From Elmis aenea (Eukaryota; Arthropoda; Insecta; Coleoptera; Elmidae): a stretch of 64,000 nucleotides of DNA. The stretch lies in contig OX393579.1 in the NCBI GenBank assembly GCA_947652605.1, positions 4,898,001 to 4,962,000 on the forward strand, given 5' to 3'. Below, piece by piece: positions 1 to 13,226 of the stretch (position 1 is its first letter; the number at the start of each line of letters is the position of its first letter). Made by a program: the position numbers and the translations under genes. The notes beneath the pieces are model-generated. The model did no database searches and was not told the origin of the DNA. It worked only from the letters and a program-made list of their open reading frames with translations.

Positions 1-926
1 TTTTTTTGTTATATTTATAATGTGTCATATTTCCCTTTTTGTTGCAAATATCGAAAAAGTTTATGAAGATTATTTTTAGATATTTTTATGTAGATTTTAA
101 AAGCACCAATTTTTTTTTTTACGCTCGCCGTTAAAAAAAGTATTCTATCATTTACGGTTTTCGAGTTATTGAATAAAAAGTGTTTTTTTTTGTCATAATA
201 ATAATGTGTCATATCTCCGTTATTGTTGTAAATATCGAAAATATTTATCAAGATTATTTTTAGATATGCATCAATAATTTTTGAACTTAAGATAAACAGC
301 AATATACTACATTACTGCTGATTCCGACTATGTTGTTGTTATCTTATGTTCAAATATTTACAATGTTTATCTCAACAACAAATTTAAAAACCTTGGTAAC
401 TTGTACCACATGAGTTTTATAAGGTTTTACACCTTGTTTTTTTTTTGTTTTTACAGCCTACTATGATTTTCTTAGAAGAAAATCTAAAAAACCTTCATAA
501 CTTGCGTATTATTAAAAATAAATACATTGACCGTGAAATATTTGAAATGAGAAAAAAATAAGGAATTTAAATAGATCATAGCCAACTATCGTTTCCATTT
601 AAAAAAATGTAATTTTGTGTCATAACTTTTTAACGGCGAGCGTAAAATTTTTTTTTGGTATAATCATTTTAAACATACAAATATCTAAAAATAATCTTGA
701 TAAATATTTTCGATATTTACAACAATAACGGAGATATGACACATTATTATTATGACAAAAAAATACTTTTTCTTCAATAACTCGAAAACCGGAAATGATA
801 GAATATTTTTGAAAACGGTTCTGAGTTTGTTTCAAAAAACTGCACATTTTTGGTAAGTTAACAGTTTCTCTATCTTAAATATTAACCGAGATACCCATAC
901 AATCCCATCGAATTTGGACCACCCTG
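1..926. repeat. Foldback mariner-type element, family A, cut by window start
   Basis: The right end reads GGACCACCCTG followed by TA at 927-928, the terminus used by most foldbacks in this window. The segment around 630-850 (GGCGAGCGTAAA, then a run containing GATATTTACAACAATAA) is the reverse complement of sequence at 1-290, so the copy is palindromic. The left arm itself holds two tandem versions of that block (near 20-90 and 190-270). The same sequence recurs at 16696-17773 and 41080-41512. The left terminus lies outside the window. Short open frames here are only arm sequence. Confidence 0.75.
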
Positions 927-1612
927 TACAACTCAAGTACCATTATTCTAATTGTAAGCGAAAATTCTAAATAGAGCCACAAGCACTTTCCTTAAAAAAT
1001 ATTCCACAATTGTGCAACGCACTTCAGCGAATCCCACATAAAAAGTAGATAAAATTTTCCACTCCTGCGACATTGAAACAAACACAAGTGGTTTCAGTAT
1101 CACTTGAACGAATAAAATAAATTACCCGACGTAATCATCAAACTTTTTTTAATCTCATTGCACAAAACAATTTTAACGATTTTATAAAGCGACTTACTCC
1201 AGGCACATTATTGCGAATTACAGCTACAAAGTTGAGCTTGCTGAATACAGGTTTTGTTGTTTGAGTGTATATTAAAGTTTACATAATACAAAGCGAGTTA
1301 CGTGACGACAGCATGTGCTCCGCAAATTTTGTTTTTTGTTGTTTATTTACTAATATATCAGCGCCTCAGATATTTACTTTGTTGTTGTACGACACAACTT
1401 TGATTGAGTTGTTTGAAGACTTTTTTGTTCTCAACAAAAGCAAGCAAGCAAGCATTCACGTTTTCGTGTACTTTCAACACAAAACTGTTGTTTGAAAATG
1501 ATTCTCGGTATTAATTAGCAACAAAAAAGAACTCCAACAATATGTTCTGGTTGACAAATTGCACGAATTTTTATAAAAATTCAAGCTGGTTTAAAATCTA
1601 CAAGTCACTTAA
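927..1612. other. Unassigned AT-rich tract
   Basis: No coding or repeat signal recognised. A 76-codon open frame at 1265-1495 has no family resemblance and a composition like its surroundings. Confidence 0.4.
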
Positions 1613-1812
1613 TAGAAAAAGAAATAGAGGAAGACCAGAAATAAAATGGGAAAAAGAAGTGAGGCAGAAACTAGAAAAAAAAAGGAGTCAGCTGGAGAGA
1701 TGTGCCACAACTAGCTAACGATAGGCTGGAGTGGAGAAACATAACAGAAATAGAAAAGCATTCCTCGATACCGAAAGGTACAAGAGTAACAAATAAAGAA
1801 GAAGAAGATTTT
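1613..1812 (+). pseudogene. Non-LTR retrotransposon 3' end fragment
   Basis: The bases encode, with a frameshift in an A-run near 1680, the basic C-terminal tail of an endonuclease/reverse-transcriptase polyprotein: NRGRPEIKWEKEVRQ, then WRDVPQLANDR-EWRN. The same tail is intact at 15040-15174 and again at 37450-37520. The AAATAAAGAAGAAGAAG tail is the usual A-rich retrotransposon 3' end. No 5' part is present, as expected of a 5'-truncated copy. Confidence 0.7.
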
Positions 1813-3240
1813 TAAAGTTGTAATGGTCACTTTTATATTATTTTGAGATATTAAATGTTGTGCATTTTAATGTGCATAAAAATATCCACGTTAACTATAG
1901 AAAGATTTCACTTATACAGGGTGTCCCAATTATACACCGCCAAAAAGTAGGTGCATATTCCTGAGTGAAAATGATGACCATTTGTCAAATATTTGGTTAT
2001 CCGAAAATGCTTCCTTTCAAAGTTAGAGACCTCCAAAGTTGCAAGAAAAAAAAAACAAAAAATCGATTACGTCCTAAGCCGTTTAAGCTAGAGCTATCAA
2101 ACTTGGCCGAAATGTTTAGGTGTTTCCCATTGACTTTGTGGGATAATTAGAAGGAAAACACGTAATTGGAAGTATGATTTATAGTCAGGTCATCCGCTTA
2201 ATTATGAACAAGCCTTAAGTCAAGCATGACATTAGCCAACTAAGTTTAGTAAAAAAAATATTTGAGGTGTATAAAGTATAAACAGAGTTTGTCGATGCAT
2301 CTTAAGCGCTACGTTTACAGCAAAAAACAAAGAGGGACGAATTTTTTCCTCTTAAGTCGTACTTTCTTATGGACGAAAGACATTTTCAATTTTATTCCAG
2401 AGAAAAAAATTCTGAAGATGGTAAGCGGATGACCTGACTATAAACCATACTTCCAATTACGTGTTTGCTTTCTAATTATCCCACAAAGCTAATGGGAAAC
2501 ACCTTAACATTTCGGCCAAGTTTGATAGCACTAGCTTAAACAGCTTAGGACGTAATCGATTTTTTGATATTTTTTTCTTGCAACTTTGGAGGTCTCCAAC
2601 TTTGAAAGGAAGCATTTTCGGATAACAAAATATTTGACAAATGATCATCATTTTCACTCAAGAATATTCACCTACTTTTTGGCGGTGTATAATTGGGACA
2701 CCCTGTATTTGTTATCTCGGTTACTTATATTTTTCTACAGTCCCTATACATAATTTCGCACAGACATTAGCGAATCGCCATTTTTCATTACTGTAAAGTG
2801 ACTTAAGCCACGTTCAAAATTAATAGTTTACGAAAATTACGGACTTATGTTGATTTTATCCGATGTGTTTTGCTATGTTTGATACGACAGTAATTTAAGA
2901 AAATTAATAAAAAATTAAGAAAAATAATTGTAAACTGTACAGAATAAGTAATTTATATAATGTATTTCCTTATAAGTTTATTCAAGTATTTTTTTGTCAT
3001 CATTAATAATGATAAAATACCTACATAAGTAATAAGTAATAGATAAGTAAATTCATCAGTACATTTTGAAATATAAGTATGAGTAATGTTATTTACTACT
3101 TACTTATCCGGGCCTTTTCTACCTTTCAGTGTAAAATGTCTTAAGTTAAAAAACCGAACATTTTTGTAATCGTTAAGCGCTTTAACTCGTTTTTCGCAAA
3201 AAAAAAAATGGCTTATGCCACTTTCAAAATAAACGGCTCA
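1813..3240. repeat. Dispersed repeat family C, interrupted by a foldback
   Basis: Two blocks, 1813-1916 and 2706-3240, together match 35395-35790 in order and orientation (shared stretches such as AATCGCC-TTTTTCATTACTG and AAATTCATCAGTACATTTT). The right end reads GCCACTTTCAAAATAAACGG, which also ends the short copies at 13800-13863 and 39068-39171; the left end carries its complement in decayed form. It looks like a non-autonomous DNA element with terminal inverted repeats, but superfamily is not determinable. Confidence 0.6.
1917..2705. mobile_element. Foldback element, TA target duplication (789 bp)
   Basis: It begins CAGGGTGTCCCAATTATACA and ends with the inverted complement. Arms of about 270 bp (1917-2190 and 2440-2705) surround a ~240-bp middle. 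TA lies on each side (1915-1916, 2706-2707). The two mirrored 61-codon open frames in the arms are an effect of the symmetry, not genes. It interrupts repeat family C; the uninterrupted copy at 35395-35790 gives the empty site. Confidence 0.85.
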
Positions 3241-5234
3241 TTGAATAACGAAATACCTTTTCCGGTACAGCTTCCATTTCGTTGTAGCGAATTTAAATAA
3301 ACGTTTGTGTTGTTTTAAGAAAGACAACCAGTCTAAACCGTTTTAACCATATCTTAAGTAAAATCTAGGTGAATGCTGCGAAACAAAAGATCCGACTGAT
3401 TAATGAACTGGGTTGTCAAGTTAACACTGTGTGATTTAAATTGTTATAATTAATTCTGCTTTCGGCCCTTATTGCTACTAGTTTTTTTAGTAACTGCTGT
3501 TCAATTGTATTACGAAACGGTAACATTGCGTCAGGCTTTACTAGTAGTGCCCCGCCTGTAGAAGATAGAAAAAAAAAACTTTGATACATAAAATTATTCC
3601 ACTTTACTAAATGATTTTGAATTTAGTAGAATAGTCTGTTACTGTTACTATAAGAAATGCGATAAATATCTATCACGGATTAATAATTCACTTTGTGCTA
3701 TTTAAGTATAGAATCTAATTAAATTAAAATTTAGAAAGTTCTTGTGTAAATTAACTGTTTAAAATTTCCAAGTCGGAAATTACACGTTAGTGAATGAAGT
3801 TCATATTGTTACAGAAATGACTTCGTTTTTTGCCTTTTAACTCAGTCTCATACAATTTTCATAGTTCCCTTCATTTCTGTATCAGTTGGATGAAATCCCA
3901 GGCTAGCTATTACGTTATGTAAATAACTGAAAAGTCGATTTCTTTTAAGTTAGTTCTATCCAACCCTTCTCTTTTATTATTCCGTTTAAGGACGCCTTTT
4001 TTTTGTCTTTCACGGCAAATTAGTTTTGAGTCGTTTTTCTTCCAATGACTTATCGATTACGTCTCAAAAATTCAAACGCCGGCCTATCCAAATTTTTTCA
4101 AGGCGCGTGGCTAGGAGCCGATCGCCTTATGTTATTTTGCGTGTGCGTTCCGAAGATGGATGTGGCAATTGCCTTTTTTTTAAATAACCATGCGTCACCG
4201 TTAAGAACTCTCGACGACATTGGCACTTCCTTCTGTTATCGATTTTGAAATCAAGGACCGGTCTTAATGATAGAACGACTGAACCTTTGTCCTGTCAGAA
4301 GGCGTTACAGGAAGGCCCTTAACACGTTTTAGGGCGTTTTGGAGAGTTAAATAAATTGATTCCGTAGATTTGGTGTTTTTATAATCTGTTTGCGCTCTAA
4401 ATTTGACAAATTACAATTACAAAATGCAAATTTTTCTTCTTGATACACAGTTTAAATGACATTGTCGAACATGCTTGAAAGGATGTAAGTATATTTTTGT
4501 GTGTTTTAAAATCACTGACCACTTTTGACCAAGATCATTTCTGATATCACGGTATAAAGGGGCTTCTTTTAGTGTTTTAGTTGACATTTTTATCCGTGTA
4601 GGACTCAGTTATAAGCCACACCTTTTTTCGGAGAAGCGGTTTTTTAGTAAAACTCGAATAACAAACTAATGTTCGTATTTTTTCTTAAACTTGCAGTACC
4701 AGCAAAGTACATTATTTGCCCATCTAGTTATTTCTATCACATTTTGTTTTGTTAGCGAAACTTATTAGTTGATTTTTCAATAAATAAAAAGGAAAAGTAA
4801 GTTTTGTATGACAAATTAATAGTTTTTATTGGGTTCTTATTAAAATAAATCAAGGAATAGTTTTTGTAATAACAACACAATTAAGTTATCAGTAACAATT
4901 ATGGGTAGTAATATAACAAGTACATTGAAAATTATCGATAAGTTTTGGTAGATATGCCCGAATGCAAGTTGAGCTGAAAAAAACACGAGCGCACGAACTT
5001 GCATGAGTAAAGATTTGTCAAAAATAATAGATTATTTGCAATGCACGAGTTATATTTTGTCGGATAATTTCCTTCACCTAACATACCTGTCAAATTTAAT
5101 GTATGTTATGTCAAATTTTACGAATACTGTCAGAGTGGTGCGTCAGGAGTGTGTTAATCTTTATTTAAGTAACGCTACTGGTCGCCGAAATTCGTCAAAA
5201 AATTATCAAGACCAAAATATTTAATTCCCTCTCC
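3241..5234. other. Unassigned tract
   Basis: No gene or repeat recognised. A less AT-rich patch at about 4040-4350 contains a 67-codon open frame (4045-4248) with no known domain. It could be conserved non-coding sequence or old repeat. Confidence 0.35.
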
Positions 5235-5394
5235 AAATTTATATTTTCGACCAATCACAAACTCAGATTTCTTAGAAACGACCAATAAACGCATGCAAAT
5301 CTGTTAATTGCGAAAGGATATTGTCAGTGTATGATTATGTTTATTGGTCGTTTCTAGGTAATCTGAGTTTGTTATTGGTCGAAAACGCAAATTT
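5235..5394. repeat. Short inverted repeat (hairpin)
   Basis: Arms near 5235-5293 and 5340-5394 are imperfect reverse complements (AGAAACGACCAATAAAC against GTTTATTGGTCGTTTCT), with a ~47-bp loop. It abuts the 113-bp tandem repeat that follows and shares its ATTGGT / GCAAATTT motifs, so both are probably parts of one small element. Confidence 0.65.
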
Positions 5395-5640
5395 GACAGG
5401 AGAATCAACATCTGACAGGGGAATGTAATATTATTACCGTGTAATAATGCTCCTATTGGTAGTCTCTAGAAGATTTAAGATTAGTGATTGGTTGAAAAAG
5501 CAAATTTGACAGGATGTTCAACATCTGACAGGGGAATGTAAAATTATTACCGTGCAATAATGCTCTTATTGGTAGTCTCTAGAAGATTTAAGATTAGTGA
5601 TTGGTTGAAAACGCAAATTTTACAGGTGAAGGAAATTTTC
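5391..5640. repeat. 113-bp tandem duplication
   Basis: The block starting ATTTGACAGG repeats at 5391, 5504 and, as a partial, 5617, a period of 113 bp. The two full copies share motifs such as CATCTGACAGGGGAATGTAA and GTCTCTAGAAGATTTAAGA with few differences. Confidence 0.8.
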
Positions 5641-7130
5641 AGTAAAATAACTTTAATTAAGTTGCGGATTATAAATATTTTAAACTGATGGAAATTGCTT
5701 GTAACTAGAATTAATTTTAAACTGCGAGCGTTATTTTTTGTGTCTGATGTTGTATTTTGCAATTTGGAGCTTCCCATGCGCCTTAATAAACAACTTTTTG
5801 ATAAAATTCGATTACCAAGTGAGCTTAGAGTTTCGCGAAACGTCGCAAGAGATTACTGTTCATTAATTCGCGTAAGCTTATTTATAAGTAAAGGTAATCG
5901 AGACTAAGGCAATGTAGTAAATTATTGCAGACAGTAACATACGATCAAATTTAATTCTTATGGCTTCTTAAAGTTAGTGTTGTCACACTTCTAGATATTT
6001 CAGTACAAGAATAAATAATAGCGGTGCGTACAATAAAGTCGAAATTTAGTCTTAAGTTTCTATCCGTACACCCACAAACATGTTAGTTGTTTATAATTAT
6101 GTTAGTCACCTACATGAGATGTAATTATTGTAGCGAATTGAAGTTAAATAATGTGTAGGGCTATGTGTATGACGTTTACCTTGCCATATCCATATGTTCT
6201 TAAACTTCGGTTAATAATAATTGTCAACCAACTAGCATTGACGTATTGCTTTGTACGTTGTCGAGATAATGCATTTCAATATAACATCGAGTTCAATGTG
6301 TTCTAAATTTATTCACATAATGTCAAAGGTAAAATGTTTGGAATATAATTGGATGCTAATAATTTGATTATACAACAATGTTACAGGACTAAAATAGTGT
6401 GAGGAAATATCTCGTGAATAGTTAAGTAAAAATATGACAATAATGATTTCAATAACGTATGGATTTGACGTTTCAAATGCATACCACAGCAGGATTTTTG
6501 AAATCTCAATAAAATATCTCCTAAAATGCACAGCACGAGCCCAAAGCAGAACGTCACATGTCGACAAAAATATACCTGAATAATGAATATCCTAAAATAT
6601 ATCCGAACGAAGTATTTTTGAAATATTCAACCTTATTGAAGTTTCCAGGTTGCAGGCATAAGTAGTTAACTTCTGCGACTATGTGAATTGTGTTCATTGG
6701 CCTTTGGTCTTGTTATTTTCTTACCGACAGTTCAAAAAACGTTTTTTAACTTGTTTCTGCAAGTTTAAAACAACACTCAAGCACTCAAACTTTATCGCCA
6801 AACGCAACCCTTTATTTTATTAAATTAGGCGATCGTCAAAGTGCTCCAAACTCCACAATAACCTTTAACTTCCTGAGAGCTAATTTTAGATCATGAATGA
6901 ACCATGACCATCCACAAATTATTTTTCGTTTTAAATGTTTAGGACGATCTATATTTAGCAAGCGTTGCCTTGTTGAAATGGCCTAGTCTTGCGTAAAAAG
7001 GTTTTAAAATATAGATGTGTAATATAAATATGGTATAAGAAAAATCAATTAATCCATTTTTATGAAGTATAATTGTTAAAAAATAAAAAGATTCTAAAGA
7101 ATAGAAAACTGTTGGACAGACTGTTGAGAT
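5641..7130. other. Unassigned tract
   Basis: No recognisable gene or repeat. Open frames of 64-84 codons occur on both strands without family resemblance. Confidence 0.35.
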
Positions 7131-8100
7131 CAAAATGGATTCAGAGCTGGTTGCTCGTCCATAGACAACATGTTCCGTCTAAAACAAATAATAGAAAAAC
7201 GAATTGAAAGTAACCTTGATCTTCAAAAGGCTTATAACAGTGTCCAATTAATTAAACTCTGGCAGGTGATAAAGATTAAGGGTATTCCGCCAATATACAC
7301 TGTACCAAATCTGCATGAAAACATGACCAGTTCAGTAAAAACAGGACAGAAAGTTGTTGTTGAAAATCTGTTTAGATGAAGTCCTAGGAAATTAAAAGAA
7401 AAAATGCGAACCTATGGACGCATCCATCGGAGAAGAAAATATTTGCATTTTCCTGATAACCAACTTATCTTGGCGGAAGACGAGATAGATACATGCTACC
7501 CAAGCTCAATGAAAAATATAGTTTGTGAGGGCTAACATTTAATACATTTCAAACTGAATATATGTTAGTTAAACAAACGGTGCAAAGTTTACAGCTGATG
7601 GACACAGAAATTTAAAAAGTAGAAAATACAGGCACTTAGGGGTGAAACTATCAGATTATAGCTACAATATACAAGAAAAATGTAGCAAAATTGCACCAGC
7701 TAACGCGTGGTATACTTAGGAATACGAACGTAAGCAGAAACACAAAAATTATAATGTATAAAACTATTGCAAAAAGTACTGCTATTTGTGGATCCGAGCT
7801 ATGGATAATTAATAAAAAGGAGGCTTCTAAAATACACGCGATGGAAATGATCTATTGGAGTTGTTTTTGACTTAATAGGAATGATAAGGTGAAGAATACT
7901 GAAATTAGAGAAAAATAGGAATTGATACTGATGTAATAGAGCATTGACGCGAAAAGATTAAAATGCTGACATTAGAGAATAAATTGGATTTGAAACGAGT
8001 CGCTCAAATAATATAAGGAAATGTTTGTGGAATGATTTTGAGAAGCTTTTATAGAATTCAAGGAGATGGCATTGGATGCTAAACTATATTTAACTCGCTG
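7131..8100 (+). pseudogene. Non-LTR retrotransposon RT remnant, degraded
   Basis: From 7131 the translation reads QNGFRAGCSSIDNMFRLKQI, then LDLQKAYNSV and a KLW motif. This is the RT finger/palm region of endonuclease-RT (RTE/jockey-like) elements, with AYNS in place of the catalytic AYDS/AFDK Asp. Stops and frameshifts follow, but later pieces are recognisable: GSELWIINKKEASKIHAMEM near 7790-7850 and a KRLKMLTLENKLDLKRV-like stretch near 7950-8000, matching the family's C-terminal region in order. It ends near a short CA-rich tract (8150-8160). Not functional. Confidence 0.75.
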
Positions 8101-11100
8101 ATACCTATATCGTATTTATTTACTCTTCAGAGCCCTTAACAAAACACACACACATACACACGTTTGTAATGTACTGAACAATGTTTTATGTCAACAATTG
8201 GCGTATAATTAATCAAAGCTGTTAAGAGCAGTTAAAACAGAACTTACGTAGTATACGCAATGACTAACTAATTTTGATGTAACGTTGTTGGTTTCCAAAT
8301 AAACATTAATAATTCTGACGTCTTTATTAATTTAAACGAGAAGTTGCCTCGTCATTATGTAAATACAACAATGTTATTCCTACATTATTTTGGTACAGAG
8401 CACAAAATTAGTAATTAACAAGGAATGATGCCATTCCAGAAATTTTGTTTTTAATGAATCGACGCATTGAAATTTCTAAGCTATGGACGTTTATTATGAA
8501 AGTGGTGTACGTTCCAATATGTTTTGTTTTGAGGTATTTAAGGATTTGCATTTCAGTAGATTTTTTTAGGCTGTAGAAAGTTGCAGAGATGATTATGATC
8601 CCTAAATTAAGAAAACCACGAAGTTTCATCTTACAGACCAATCTCACTATTAGGGTCGATTTTAAAATACTGATTAAGTCTAGAAGTTTGATCACGTAAC
8701 TTATTTGTCTTTTCAATGTTTTCCAAAATGGGATATCACCATAATAAACGGTTAAGCATTGTTGTATGAATTGAGTTTAAAAAATATTGTAAAGTGTGTA
8801 GCTTGTCGTTATTTAACTTTTTAATGTTATCATAAATTCAATATGATGCCTCGCAAACCAAACATATCTACCCTACGAACACAGCAGTTCCAATCTACTA
8901 ACATGTTTCAACATTTAATAGATATGGACTTGTTTTACAGTTGTCGATGTTACAGGAAAATAAAAAAATTTGAAAAACACATTTTCGACAACATATCAAT
9001 AAATAGATTACCCCGACAGTTGTACCATAAAATCAACAATGTGATATCCCAACTTCGAGCACAAAAGAGCCACCAATTTATTAACATTATCTGAAAATGT
9101 CCTCGTTATCTCGGAATACCTCGTGAAAACGTCCAATTGGGAATAAAAACGCTGAAAATATTCTGTTGGGGGGACGAAATTAACTGTTACTCGCAAGACG
9201 TACTACGAAATTTAGTCCTAATCCTTAGTATTTCATAATTTAATTTGGGATCCAATTTGTGACACTTTCATTCCATTCCGCCCGATAAAAGCTTGTCTAA
9301 AAATATTAGTCGGGATCTAAGTTCTGAACTTTACGTTTATATGTTTATTGATTTTCTTGCGCTAACCGCGAAATCGTGTGCCTCAAATGCAAATGATTAT
9401 TAAATAAAGACATTGTACTGTAGAGATTAGCGTCACTAAATAAGTTATTCGTTAAGATTCGGTTGGTATTATAACACAAATTACTTAATCTAAATGGTGT
9501 TAATAAACTTTATACCTGGAGTTACTTTGTTGGTCGCGAATAGTTAAGTTGATGCGCTATTAATAATTTTTAGGGCATTAAATTATTTAAGTTATTAGAT
9601 TCAACCATAAAATTAGGATAATGCCAGTAACATTAATTTAAAACGTTTGCGTGAAAAAGTAATTAAGCTACAGATAAGCTACAGATAAGCTAACAAAAGT
9701 ATTTAAATGTTCACAAATTTAGAAAGATAAAATAATGTACTACATGATTACACTTTTAAACATTCTAGAACCATTAAAAAAACTTAAACATTGCAATATT
9801 TATACACATAAGAATTTCTACAAAGAGTAACAAATTCTACCAGGTTATAGGGGTGATTATTTTAAATAATGGGACTTGAAAAGGCAAAATAGAAGACAAT
9901 GATTGTCAACCTGCTAAAAAGTTGCAAAATACTGAAATATGACAAAAATTTTGAACACAAATATCTATTTACCTAAGACCTATAGATAAAATATCGTACC
10001 TAGATTGGTTTTGCGCGTTTGTTTTAAATTATATTTAGATACGCCAAATTAATGAACTAATAATATTCTAATTTAATATCTAATAGGTTGTACTAGAGAG
10101 GTTTTTTTTTTAATTACACTGTAGCAGTTGTTGTAGTAATGGACAGTCGAATTCACGTCCAATATAATTATCAAGATGGCAAATCTACCAAAAAATTAGT
10201 AAATTAACAGATATGCTCTTTGGAACTTGCGTATCGCTTATATGTTTGTAACTTTTATATTATGGGCAATTTTTAAACTGCTCTTCTCAAAGAACTGGTT
10301 TAATTTTATATCTTGAATAACAACCGCTGCAGATAACTATATGTTTTAAAAACATTACTGTTCTGTTCTATCTCACATCTGAAACTTTGTATAAATACGC
10401 ATGAAAATTTCAATAACACAATAAGCAGATGCCATTTAGATATCAAGATTTTGAGCAATTCCTATTCAAAAACCAATTCCCACATAAAGCCATATTAACT
10501 GTTCGTACAAACAAAGCCAAAATTAATTACTCCAGAAGTTTACTCAATTACATGAAATTTTATTTAGCTACACATTATCCCAACATAATCATCTCACACA
10601 AAACAATTATTTCGTTCTCTCATTCGCGAGATGGGGATTATATTTTCAACGTTCGTTCTGTAAATGTAACAAAATGCGCTTAAATACGACGATAAATTAT
10701 TCTTTTATCTCTGCTTTGTTAATATTCTTGTAAAATATTCAAATTACGAAGTGATGTTCGTGTTATCTTTTATTATGCACACCAAGGTCTTTTTGAAAAT
10801 TCCTGTGAAGTTAATTAATTGCTTTATATTTATAATTTACTCTAAACAAATTTGACTTTTATTTCATCTCGTGAAATACACTATGCAAATTGCATATTAT
10901 CGCGCAGTGTTTTCACGTTAAATGTTAACACAATTATTTTTCCAGTTAGTAACATTAACTTAATTAAAAAAATGTGGCTACAGGTTGTTTAAAATAACCA
11001 GATAATGGGGTAATGTGATCACTAAAAGCCCCATTGATTTGCGAAACGTTTAACGTTTATAAACTTTACATGTACATTGTTAAGTGTACACAAAAATTGC

Positions 11101-11521
11101 TGCAAAGTATAAATGTCCTACCTTAGCTAACCCGTTGAATCTGCTTGAAAACCGGCTGTGCTAATTGGTTGTCCATTAAGTTCTACGAGATGACCAACCA
11201 GTCTTAATCCTGCAACAAAATTCAAGTGGTAAAATCTATTGAGACAGGCGAAGTTTCAGAATAACCCGGAACACATTCAATTCAAAGCCAAGATTAAGAA
11301 GTGATTAACTAGGATAAAAATGAACAACTTTCTCGTAGCTGAAGCTACATCGTTTAACGAGACGTTTGCTGGCAAATTAATTATAAAGAAGGAACAGTGT
11401 TATTAACATTTGATTTAATACACCTACTCAAATAACAAATTGGGTAAAAACTGCATATTTCATCGCATCTGATACACAAAAATTTGCTGTATGATGTTTT
11501 AAGTATCAGGAATGTAAAGTA
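8101..11521. other. Unassigned AT-rich tract
   Basis: Nothing assignable in 3.4 kb. Open frames at 8408-8716 (-), 8843-9094 (+) and 10429-10683 (+) are 83-102 codons, lack recognised motifs and have no neighbouring exon signals I can support. A trivial tandem of CTACAGATAAG lies near 9670-9690. Confidence 0.35.
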
Positions 11522-12154
11522 CAGGGTGGACTATTTTCGATGCCCATACAGGATATCTCGGTTATTGTCAGAGATAGAAAAAAACTAAATACGTAGTCTC
11601 GATTTATTTTTTCGAGACAAATTCATTGCCGTAAACAGATTTTTGATATCTTTTTCAATTTTCGAAATTTACATGGTTTTTGGTCCTTAATAAGATGGCG
11701 ATGTTAAATTTTTTTTACTCATACAAATATTGATATATTACACTTATTTTAAATGGCAACCATAGTTGGCTTTGACATGAATCGAAAGCTTATTTTTTGA
11801 GCTTTTCAAAAATATATAATTTGCTTATGTTTGCCATTTAAAATAATAAAATTAGGTGTAATATATCGGCATTGATATGAGTAAAAAACAATTGAATATC
11901 GCTATATTATTAAGCACCAAAAATCATGCCAAAGTTTTTTTCTATCTTTTCGTTTAAACGAGATATTTAACATTTTTGAAAATTGCCAAAAATCGGTTTT
12001 TGGCTATATTTCGAAAACTAAAAAAGATATCAAAAATCTGTTTACGGCAATGAATTTGTCTCGAAAAAATAAATCGAGACTACGTACTTAGTTTTTTTCT
12101 ATCTCTGATAATCACCGAGATACCCTGTATGGGCATCGAAAATAGTCCACCCTG
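11522..12154. mobile_element. Foldback element, TA target duplication (633 bp)
   Basis: Starts CAGGGTGGACTATTTTCGAT, ends with the inverted complement, and is flanked by TA (11520-11521, 12155-12156). Almost the whole element is palindromic: the outer ~150 bp pair closely, and inner blocks such as GTAATATATC against GATATATTAC still pair around a centre near 11800. No coding remnant recognised. Confidence 0.85.
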
Positions 12155-12295
12155 TACAGTAACATTTTAACAATAATAGGAGTTATTGTTCTATCATTTA
12201 TCATTCCTAAATATTTAAAATTTTGTATCTGCTCTGCGCTTTCTTGGTCTGGCCTGTTTGAAACCATTACATGGTCCTTCTTTTAAAATTTTGTT

Positions 12296-12501
12296 AGGTA
12301 TCTTTAGTTGTTGTTTAATTACAAATTTTTATTAGTAGTTAATAAAAAATATTCATTTAATACAAATATTGTAATATTTACTCTTCATCTCCTCACAATC
12401 ACTAATATTTTTTTTCATTCATTGCAAAAGTTACCTGGCACGCCAGCATTTCAAAATGTAAAATAATTGGCACGCGGACATAAAAAGCTTGGCCACCCCT
12501 G
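12296..12501. mobile_element. hAT element right-end fragment
   Basis: Collinear with the right part of the hAT at 28105-31076 (matches 29090-29163, then 30937-31076), including AAAGTTACCTGGCACGCCAG and the terminus whose complement is CAGGGGTGGCCAAGC. This copy lacks the 1.77-kb insert at 29164-30928, so it is an empty-site reference for that insertion. The left end is truncated. Confidence 0.8.
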
Positions 12502-13226
12502 TCCTAGATATTACTCTATTAAACACAAAATCATTTTTGAGTAGGAACCTTTAAAACTATGTTTGTCAGAGCGGTCCAAATTCGCCATCTTTCGCGTTAC
12601 CTCTTTAACATAGAAATGCAATTATTGTAAACTACAAACTAAACTTGCAATTATACGAAACAAAACGAAAATATCCAATTTGTTCTGTAAATTGCATCAT
12701 ATTACGCAGTCCACAACCGAGTAATCAACTCGGTATTTAATTTATATTATGAAATAGCGGCACGACAAATGAAATACTGTTTAACTTCAGAAGTTTCATG
12801 TTTGATTTCGCTAAAACATTGGATACAACAATTTACTTTATCTTTCAATGAATGACGTTATTAATATCTATCTGACAGTCTGTGAAGTTAAGAGTATCCA
12901 CAGCTACCCTCATCAAGGCAACTAATAGAGCAATATCTAACATCTCGAAAGCTTTAATTAAAGCAAGATGTATATCCAGCGTTGGTTTTATAGTTTGTTG
13001 TATAAACGAACGCTCAACAATAGGGTATATATTTAGACTACACCACAAACTGCATGTTGCTTGCTGCAGTTATAACAAAACTTAATTGGATCTGTTGTAC
13101 AACAGTCTTTGCGTGTGTGTGTGTGTGTGTGTTTTGTTACTTTGAAGAGTAAAGTTACTTTGCATATATTAAAGACCTTTCTAAAACGCCAAGAATTGCG
13201 AATATGTTACGTGGGCCAAAATGTAA
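12502..13226. other. Unassigned tract with (GT)n microsatellite
   Basis: A GT dinucleotide run occupies about 13113-13132. Otherwise nothing recognised; overlapping 67-codon frames on both strands around 12845-13085 look fortuitous. Confidence 0.5.

Noticed and set aside
1965..2657. Two mirrored 61-codon open frames (1965-2150 + and 2472-2657 -) with nearly the same protein
   Set aside because: They lie in the complementary arms of a foldback element; the similarity comes from the inverted repeat, not from a gene pair.
13113..13132. (GT)n run considered as a regulatory Z-DNA element
   Set aside because: A short ordinary microsatellite; nothing nearby suggests a function.
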